A program made the position numbers and the translations under genes. Below are positions 56,227 to 64,000 of a stretch of 64,000 nt of DNA, piece after piece. The stretch is from contig CP092877.1 of assembly GCA_030710605.1 (NCBI GenBank), forward strand, positions 76,062,419-76,126,418. Reading direction: 5' to 3'. How positions within the stretch are numbered: position 1 is the first letter of the stretch; each line of letters starts with the position of its first letter. Below the pieces are notes generated by a model, which did no database searches, had not been told where the DNA came from, and saw only the letters and a program-made list of their open reading frames with translations. The DNA is from Cordylochernes scorpioides (taxonomy: Eukaryota; Arthropoda; Arachnida; Pseudoscorpiones; Chernetidae).

Positions 56227-57710
56227 TCTGGCCCCTGGAGCTGACTGCCGCTTGCGCCTCCATGGTGGTCCGCCTCCACACCTCCTACCTCCGACCTCTC
56301 CTATCTAACTCCGTTCCCCCATATCAACCCCCATCCCTAAATCCTTCCCGTCCCATCCCAATTCTGATATTGCTCCCCCACCCCATCCCTCCACTTACCA
56401 CCCGGATCCCCCATCACCTCCCAGTTTCAACCCACCCTCATTTCAATCCCGTCCTTCCCCCATCCCGATACCATCCCCACCCCATCCTTCCATCTTCATT
56501 CCCAAGCCCCCTCCCCCCCCATCATATCCTTTCCCAATCTCGACTTCACCCCCATTCCCATTCCGTCCCGCCTTCCCCATCTCCGACCGCCCCATCCCAA
56601 ATCTCTACCTCTCCCTGCCTCAAACCCTAGCCCGCTCCTTCTAAACCAGCCTCCCTCATAATCCATCCACTTACAGTCCCGCCCCTCCATCCTTGTCTTG
56701 CCCCCCCCCCCCCCCTTTCCCCACTCCCCCCTCCCGCCCCAAAGGACAGCGACTGGGCTCCAAAAATCATAAAAATAACAAAAACATATATAAAATTTCG
56801 AAATGTAAAAAAAAATTAATAAAAATTTCAAAAGGCAAAAAATTTGGGTGCATATGTTGATACTTTACAGAAGTTACTTCCCATTACCTTTCGATCTACA
56901 AGATATAAACACTCTGAGTAACTTAGCCATCCTTCAAATCCTATTTTACTTGTGTAAATTTGTATTTGGGGTCTAACCTGCTACTTTATTTCACATAGGT
57001 TTAATTGATTGATTACAGAAATTCAATACTAATAATCAATGCAAATAACTCTTCTCCCTGTCAAGTTATAAGTGCAATACATATGCCTCATATCTTTAGT
57101 AGTTCAAGGCCATTTGTATACCAATACCTCTTGCAATTCATACTCGTGAACAAAACTTAAGGAAGTGGATAGTCTTTGATATTGCCAATCACCTGTTAAT
57201 TGGAAACAGAAGACATTTATCCCACAACCTGGTACAAAGTATAAGGAGGCATTTAATGAATCGCTTATCAACTGAAACAAATTGGGTAAATAAACTTTAT
57301 GATCCAACATATTCACCTGTTATTTTATAAATATTAAATTATGGTTTCTCTATTTTAAATACCAAAACATCTATCAATTGAGTTTATTCGACTAGCGGAT
57401 AGCGAGGAATCACAAATTCTAATAGCAGACACAAGTAGCTACTGTTGTTTTGAGCAATGAAAGAGATGAGAATTATTTCTATATTTTAAAATTTTGTTTT
57501 TGTAATCATGTAATTTTCAAACCCGCGCTATAATTATTGGTAATATTAGCAATTTTATCTTCAATCTAACAAAGTGTTATAATTTTTCTCATCGGTATTA
57601 TATATTGGTATACCTATATAAGATATTTTTTATTATGTTCACATCAAGAAAAACTGGTTCCTTCTAAAAAGATAATCAAATATATTTTTGTCTGGTTTTA
57701 AACGGAAGCT
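56227..57710. other. PS6 3' tract and spacer to HisR7
   Basis: C-rich tract to about 56750, then AT-rich spacer nearly the same as unit 2. Empty copia-2 site at 57566-57570. Confidence 0.55.
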
Positions 57711-57713
57711 ATC

Positions 57714-57844
57714 TGACGTCACACTTCTCGTTGTTTCAGGTATTCAGGACTCCACGCTCCAGGGGACTACTTAACCCTACCACCGTCAATATTTAAGGTG
57801 GACACCCAGTCTGACCGTATACTTCACCTCCATCCTGGACTGAG
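57714..57844 (+). promoter_or_regulatory. HisR7 promoter and exon 1
   Basis: Perfect TGACGTCA (57714-57721), 76 bp before TATTTAAG (57790-57797). Donor CTGAG|GTAGGT at 57844/57845. Confidence 0.65.
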
Positions 57845-59148
57845 GTAGGTACGTAGTTCTGGACGAGCCGATATACCACTGTATGTTTCACTTTACATCC
57901 GTGACCTAAGGATTATAGAGACACGCTGAGAGATCCAAACCATGAACGTCAAAGTATATTTTACGTGATTTTAAAGTGTGTGTGTATTTACTAAATCTTT
58001 AAAAAGTAGAACTTTAAAGTAACAACTTGAAACATTTAACATATATTTGAATATTTGTGAGATCCAAACCTATTTTTAGAATAGCTATAAACACATCTTT
58101 ATATAATTTTCTCATTTGTTAAACAGCGATGAATAAAATCAAACCAAAAACGATTTGTATTGCGATTGGTATATATAAAATCTTTTGTGTGAATTCATTC
58201 ACTATGTGAACAGCAATTAATAGAGTCAAAGTTTTTAATGGGTAATAAAATTTGTTGATATATAGGATTTAATACAAAATTCTCTATTGTATTCGAACAG
58301 TTAATATGACTATATATATTGGTATATGGATGCTTGAAATATATCTTCACATGAACCTTCATTGGCTACTTCTAAGACAAATAATTTAAATATATAAACA
58401 ATCTTTAATTTAGGTTTGTCGATCTTAAAATATTGTTATACTAATGTTTATGTTGTTTTACAATTTTTAGGGCACGAAAAAAGAAAGAGATATCTATATT
58501 TTATTATCATTATGGCGTAGCTTTCTTATTCCTCTTGATCGCATTCAATTTTGAAATTCAAAATTTTGTGTTTTTTCCCATTCTGATATCCAAGACACAT
58601 CTATACTATTCATAGAAAATTAAAATATTTATTGATAATAAACTTCTTGAAAGAGCACAAATCTGAGTTGGCCGTATTTTAAAAATTTGCTGATAAAAGC
58701 AATACACACACCAACTTTTATATTTTGGATTTGTAGAAATTTGAAAAAAAAAAAAACCTCTACTTTCCTATTATTTTAAAACGTTCATTAGGGAAAATTC
58801 AAGGATAAGCACTTGTTAACATTTCCACTCAATTTCGTCAAAAACAACCTTTGAGTTTTTCAAGGTTTTTTATTTTTATAAATAATATATTTCGCAATTT
58901 ATATATATGAAAAAAAAATTCGCATTTTTTATTCATGCCATATTTGACTACATTAAAATACACAAGTGCAAATGTTTAAAAAATAATTAGAAATGCTAGT
59001 TTCAAAGTATTATTAATGATATATATTTGAAAAACATTTCATTATAATACTTTAATTTGCGATTTCATTTATATGATGTTTTATAAGATTATATGCAGAT
59101 CCTTTTTAAGAAGGTGAAAATAAATATATTTGTTTGCTGTTGTTCCAG
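57845..59148 (+). other. HisR7 intron 1
   Basis: About 1.3 kb, to the acceptor GTTCCAG (59148). Close relative of the HisR3 intron. Confidence 0.6.
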
Positions 59149-59154
59149 GAGACC

Positions 59155-59736
59155 ATGTTGTTGTTGCCCTTTGTTCTTTTCGTTGCCGGCCTGACCTGGG
59201 CCGATGCCAGGTCCATCCCATCGAAAGAGGAATTCGAGAAAGAGTTGGTGTCCAAGAACAATGCCGTTGAAGACCTGAAGGCCGAGGCATCCTACCACCA
59301 TGGGTCCTATGGAGGAGGCGGTGGAATGGGCTACCACTCCCACAGCGAGGGCCACAACCACGGCCATGACCACGGTCACAACCACGACCACAAGCACGGA
59401 CACAAGCATGGCCACGATCACAAGCACGGGCACAAGCACGGACACGACCACGGCCACAAACACGACCACGGACACAAGCACGGCCACAAACACGGTCACG
59501 ACCACGACGAGAAGCACGTGCACAACCACGAGCATCACCACACCCACCATCACCACCACAAACACCACCACGGACATGATCACGGCCACAAGCACGGACA
59601 CAGCCACAACCACAACGAGAACCATGGACACAACCACGGTCACAAGCACGGCCATGACAATGGGCACAATCACAACCACGGCCATGACCATGGGCACAAA
59701 CATGGTCACCAAGAATCTGGTTATGGACATCACTAA
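59155..59736 (+). CDS. HisR7, secreted histidine-rich protein (intact)
   Basis: 193 codons. Signal peptide MLLLPFVLFVAGLTWADA, linker RSIPSKEEFEKELVSKNN, SYHHGSYGGGGG hinge, then an uninterrupted HxH tract with HHTHHHHHKHHH in the centre and the end SGYGHH. Very close to HisR3. The ATG aligned with paralogues is used, not the intronic in-frame ATG at 59134. AATAAA at 59812. Promoter has the perfect TGACGTCA. With HisR1 and HisR3 one of three intact genes, all subfamily A. Confidence 0.85.
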   Translation: MLLLPFVLFVAGLTWADARSIPSKEEFEKELVSKNNAVEDLKAEASYHHGSYGGGGGMGYHSHSEGHNHGHDHGHNHDHKHGHKHGHDHKHGHKHGHDHGHKHDHGHKHGHKHGHDHDEKHVHNHEHHHTHHHHHKHHHGHDHGHKHGHSHNHNENHGHNHGHKHGHDNGHNHNHGHDHGHKHGHQESGYGHH

Positions 59737-59811
59737 CAAAATAATCTGCCCTAATTGAATTCTTTATCTCCTCTATTCTGTAAAGTACTCACTGTAGATA
59801 TGTACAGGCTC

Positions 59812-59817
59812 AATAAA
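59812..59817 (+). terminator. HisR7 poly(A) signal
   Basis: AATAAA in GGCTCAATAAAATTCC, about 75 bases after the stop. Confidence 0.7.
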
Positions 59818-60177
59818 ATTCCTAATTAAAGCATAAAAACTGTCATTTTTTATTTCTTTAACATTTCATTCTAAAATGGGACAAAAAGTGCTATAAATTA
59901 CTATAGGTTCATTATATTTAAAGTAAATGAACTGTGGGCACACAAGGTATATAAACAGTATGTAAAATAATTCAATATACTCCTATATAGAGTTCACATT
60001 ACACATGAGAGAGCCCCAACACAAATTACTGTCGATTGTTATTTCAAAACTTAATACAAGTAACTAAATATTCTATGTTAATTATAAGACAATAACGCGC
60101 CATCTATATATAAGAATAGAAGCATTAAAGGTTCTTCTACACATAGAATAAACTCTTCTCTCTCATATATTTATTCA
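59818..60177. other. Spacer after HisR7
   Basis: Homologous to the B-type downstream region (e.g. 34400-34680), ending at the Tc1 insertion site. No gene. Confidence 0.55.
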
Positions 60178-60179
60178 TA

Positions 60180-61564
60180 CACTGCGTGACATTGAAAATG
60201 GAACACCAAGAAATAGTGGCCAGAAAGTGATGAAACTCGGCAGACAGAGAGAGACAGGGACGAACAATAAGTGATCTTTATTTCAAAATGATAGTCATAA
60301 TACAGAGCGAGAACGGCGTCGGCTTAGTAGCAAGTAGGACCACCGCGGACGGCGATGCACGTAGCAACACGTCTAGGTAGAGAGTCAATCAGAGTACGGA
60401 TGGCGTCCTGAGGGATGGCTCTCCATTCCCTCTCAACCATTTGCCACAGTTCGTCTTCTGAACGCGGCTGTGGCAAGGCATGCAAACGGCGTCCAATGAT
60501 GTCCCAGACGTGCTCGATTGGTGAGAGATCAGGAGAGTACGGTGGCCAGGGAAGCATCTGTACATCTTGCAGAGCTTGTTGGCTAATGCGAGCAGTGTGC
60601 GGTCGGGCGTTATCCTGCTGATAAAGGGCATTGGGTACCCCCTGAAAGTAGGGGAGTGTCACCGGTCGCAGCACATCATCAACGTATCGTTGGGCCGTCA
60701 TAGTGCCCTGAATACGAAGTAAAGGTGACCTGGAATCATACGCGATTGCGCCCCAAACCATGATTCCACGTTGTCGCACGGTGGGGCGTTCCACAATTGC
60801 TGCCGGATTGGACCTTTCTCCACGTCGACGCCACACGCGTACACGGCGACTATCACTGGACAAGCAGAAACGCGACTCATCTGAGAACACGACCCTGTGC
60901 CATTCCGTCATCCACGTCGATCTAGCCCGGCATCATTCCAAACGTTGGCGCCTATTCGGTGGGGTCAATGGCAGTCTTCTTAGCGGACGGCATGAGTGCA
61001 AGCCATTAGCAACCAATCGACGGGAAATGGTTCTGGTCGAGATGGAATGATCTAGGATGTCTTGCACATGTTGCAGGATGGCAGTACAAGTGGCTTGTCA
61101 AGCCGCCACTGCTTGTCGAAGGATAGGCCGATCCACACGTGCTGACGTCACTCTGGTTGCACTGGCATTCCTATAAATTGCCACATTTCCTTGTTCCAAC
61201 TATCTTCTCTACAGTCGGTGCACCGTGGACGCACCAAGGTGTGTATCAGCTGCGATTTTACGTATGGACCAACCTGCCCTTTTCAGTCCGATCACCATGC
61301 CCCTCGTAAAAGCGTCTGTCTGCTTGAACTGCCTCCGTTTACGATGACCTGGCATTCTCTGTTATTACACGTGTCTTTTGAGACAAGAACAAAATTTCTA
61401 CAATGATTTTCCTTGAAGAAATAACGACACGAATACTGTCCTTTCTGCAAGTTCCTTCCCGTATATCTTACTCCATGTGCGCACGAGAGCTGCGAAATTG
61501 CTTGAAATTTGCATAATTTTCTGGCCACTATTTCTTGGTGTTCCATTTTCAATGTCACGCAGTG
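60180..61564 (-). mobile_element. Tc1-like DNA transposon (decayed)
   Basis: Terminal inverted repeats begin CACTGCGTGACATTGAAAAT at 60180 and end in the complement at 61564. They extend about 47 bp, to GGCCAGAAA, and are flanked by TA (60178-60179 and 61565-61566). The minus strand encodes a transposase whose N-terminal half is broken. Confidence 0.9.
60324..60911 (-). pseudogene. Tc1-like transposase, catalytic half
   Basis: 195 open codons covering the catalytic domain: VVFSDESRF (first Asp), GIMVWGAI, YQQDNARPHTARI (second Asp), PPYSPDLSPIEHVWD (Glu), and a normal C-terminus. Just upstream (61000-60912) the family text LRRLPLTP...RRQRLE is readable, but with a 1-bp insertion and a Trp-to-TGA change. 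The DNA-binding N-terminus is in mixed frames. Hence a dead copy. By my count 32 residues separate the second Asp and the Glu, against the usual 34 in Tc1. Confidence 0.85.
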
Positions 61565-61566
61565 TA

Positions 61567-63100
61567 TAATTATTATTATTCAATCTTATTTAAATATTTG
61601 TATTTATATGCAATATTTTATGAGAGAGAGAACTATCTAATAAAGAAGTTTTAATCTCAATCTGTCTATTTTTTGTCTCTATCTCTTATCTTCTTGCTGC
61701 AAAGAAAACAATTTTGGGAGGGCTTTATATATAAGTAGTGAAATTTTCACTCTCTCTTTATTGTTTTCGAAATAGATTTGCCCGATGAAAATATTCATAC
61801 GTAATTTTGCAGTCCTAAGCCAGAAATTTAAAGGATTCTTGATAAATTATTGAAGGATTGTATGTGATCATTATATAAAAGCTTTAAGAATGGTAGAAAT
61901 AAATTGTTTGTATTTATATATATTTCTTGTAGTCAAAGCTCATGTATATTTTTCTTCAAATAGCTTCACCATGAATTACCCTAAAGTGGACGCAATATAG
62001 ACAGAGCAGCTCAAAGCAATATTTAAGTGTTGTGGTAGTTAAAACAATGAAGCTGCTGTGAGACGGCCTTCAATATTTTTCCATGACTCAAACAATAGTA
62101 TAAAGCTGTAGTAAATATGAGATATATTTTGTAATTATTTGAAAATATTTATCACAAACATATTTGTGCAATATTTCGAAGACTGAACATTTCCATTTTC
62201 CAAGAATATCACTAGTCACGCACTTCTACATTGCTGCTGAGTGTATCCCTGGTAGAATATTTTATGGCTGGAATTTAGGAAATGAATGGAATCTTAGGGA
62301 TGACGATTTTCTTATTTATAAATATTTAATTGACTACTCTCCACAAAACATTCCTTTAATTTTTTATTATATATAGCAAACTTTCGAGTTAAAGAACTCT
62401 TCAACAGGGGTTTCATCTAAATATATACATACATTTAGAATAAAATAAACATTTGTGTGTACACAGCCCTTACTATTTATGCTGTTCTTATCATCTGTGA
62501 GAAACCTAACTTTCCTGAAATAATCTTTTCTGTTTTCACTGCTGTTTCAGTTCAAGAAATGATTATTTATGGTGAACGGCTCGAATTGTAAAGTTTACGC
62601 TCAATTAATTTGAATCAGAACTGGAATTAAATACAATAACACTAAAGAGGAAATAGATATAGAAAGTTGGGCCTCCATAGATAAGAAGAGCCTAAATAAA
62701 AAAATAGAAATCCATAATAAATCACTTTTCCCTCTATTCTGGCCATAAAAGGTCCCATCAGATGTTCTCTACAACAGCAATGGGCGCGATGTGACTCAGA
62801 AAATGCTTCAAAAAAGGGAAACTCTCAGTTCCTATAACAATATTGCTTAAATTCAAAATAGGCTCAATTTTTTAATCGTATACAAATTATAGATTTCAAG
62901 CTGCACACTATATTTTTCGCTCTGCTTCTTGAAATATAATTTTCAAATGATATTTATTTGTCCGAATATATAAAAATGTATGTCTGTCTGTTCTCTTTAT
63001 GGCTAACAAAACCTCTCATCTGATAGCTATGTAACTTTGGGAAGTTTTTATTATACTGCCTGGAAGTTCCTGGTTTGAATTTGATTTGAAAAAAAAAATA
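61567..63100. other. Degenerate unit 7 spacer
   Basis: AT-rich. 62160-62290 and 62880-63090 align with the B-type spacers (the CACTAGTCGCGC and TGTCTGTCC regions of 20265 and 20900), so the array continues here, diverged. No PS gene is reached. Holds a weak hammerhead-like core at 62382-62407 (minus). Confidence 0.5.
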
Positions 63101-63195
63101 TATATATGTGGTAACCGAGGGTCAAACCTGTAGTAACCGAGAGGGGCAGTCAGGGCGTGGAGAGTTTTCCAGTACCTCTCTGCAATTTGGAAGAC

Positions 63196-64000
63196 CTTTA
63201 ACAGTTTTCAAAGAGTACAGGCAGTCGTGGTCGAGGCAGAGTAGAAAGCTTGGGAATGTCCACACACAAAAAACGAAGAGACACAGTTTTAGTAGGAAAG
63301 TTCCGTGAACAGATAGGAGTCGAGCTAAGAGCAAGATAGAGATAGAAGGGTTCTTACTGTTTTACATGGTCGATGAGGTGGACCTAGGTACAACCGACAA
63401 GGGCTCACGCCGATGGTGAAGTGACTGTGATTTCGGCTAAAACCGAGGTTTTATATACCTTTGCCGAGGGGGGAGACATGCGGGAATTTGGACTTTGAAC
63501 GGGTGCAAAGTACGTGGGGCGTCTGCGCTATTCTGCACCCTTTGACCTTGATGGCAACGACTTGCCAAATTCCTCTTCAGGGTTGTTGGATTTCTATCTC
63601 GATCTCTTTCTTAGCTCAGCTCTTAATCTATTACATAGTTTTATTTATTCATCCTCAGTTTGTACAAAGTACATTACATATGGTAAATGCAATGACACAT
63701 GTCAATCATGCATATAATGTGTTTCTATATACAACTTGACAATCTTGTTATAAGTATTATACAATATAGAGTCACTTCACCATCAGCGTGAGCCCTTGTC
63801 GGTTGTACTCAGGTCCACCTCATCGACCATGTAAAACAGTAAGAACCCTTCTATCTCTATCTTGCTCTTAGCTCGACTCCTATCTGTTCACGGAACTTTC
63901 CTACTGCAACTGTGTCTCTTCGTTTTTTGTGTGTGGACATTCCCAAGCTTTCCACTCTGCCTCGACCACGACTGCCTGTACTCTTTGAAAACTGTTAAAG
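63196..64000. mobile_element. Large inverted repeat (foldback), cut by window end
   Basis: Arms of at least 230 bp: 63196-63425 pairs with 63771-64000. The outer end lies beyond the window. The spacer of about 345 bp is less AT-rich than the surroundings. No transposase recognised. Confidence 0.75.

Noticed and set aside
60760..61050. Plus-strand ORF over the Tc1 element
   Set aside because: Antisense shadow of the transposase.

Overview
The window is eukaryotic nuclear DNA: AT-rich, with split genes, TATA boxes, AATAAA signals, and LTR and Tc1-type transposons. The transposon types (Ty1/copia, BEL/Pao and a Tc1-like transposase of a kind I associate with orb-weaver spiders) suggest an arthropod, most likely an arachnid. 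The species assignment is inference.

Layout: the window is a tandem array of a two-gene unit, all on the + strand, repeating about every 6.5-7.7 kb once inserted transposons are discounted. Gene type 1 (HisR1-HisR7; coding exons near 4.6, 19.2, 26.2, 33.7, 44.6, 51.1 and 59.2 kb) encodes a small secreted protein that is about one third histidine. Each has its own TATA promoter, a short non-coding first exon, one intron of about 0.6-1.6 kb and one coding exon. Gene type 2 (PS1-PS6; near 10.2, 22.0, 29.2, 37.0, 47.6 and 54.9 kb) is strikingly C-rich. It encodes Pro/Ser/Asn repeats of about 16 residues followed by a conserved basic and helical domain of about 150 residues that I do not recognise. 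The two types alternate strictly: HisR-PS six times, ending in HisR7.

Two subfamilies are visible. HisR1, 3 and 7 are intact at exactly 193 codons. HisR2, 4, 5 and 6 are each broken in a different way: an 8-bp deletion, a lost ATG, a C-terminal frameshift that runs past the poly(A) signal, and two +1 frameshifts. PS4 and PS5 are intact; PS1, 2, 3 and 6 carry stops or frameshifts.

Four transposons interrupt single units: a decayed copia (5430-9557, minus), a chimeric BEL/Pao element (12583-17173), a defective copia (39696-43717) and a Tc1-like element (60180-61564). The BEL/Pao element carries an intronless fragment of a host HSP110/HSPA4-type chaperone and a 31-bp minisatellite inside its LTRs. 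Other units preserve empty insertion sites. Foldback elements carry hammerhead-ribozyme-like cores. Two different inserts in units 4 and 6 sit at the same 11-bp target.

Working idea (inference): a paired, rapidly duplicating secretory gene family, possibly metal-binding structural proteins, undergoing birth and death.
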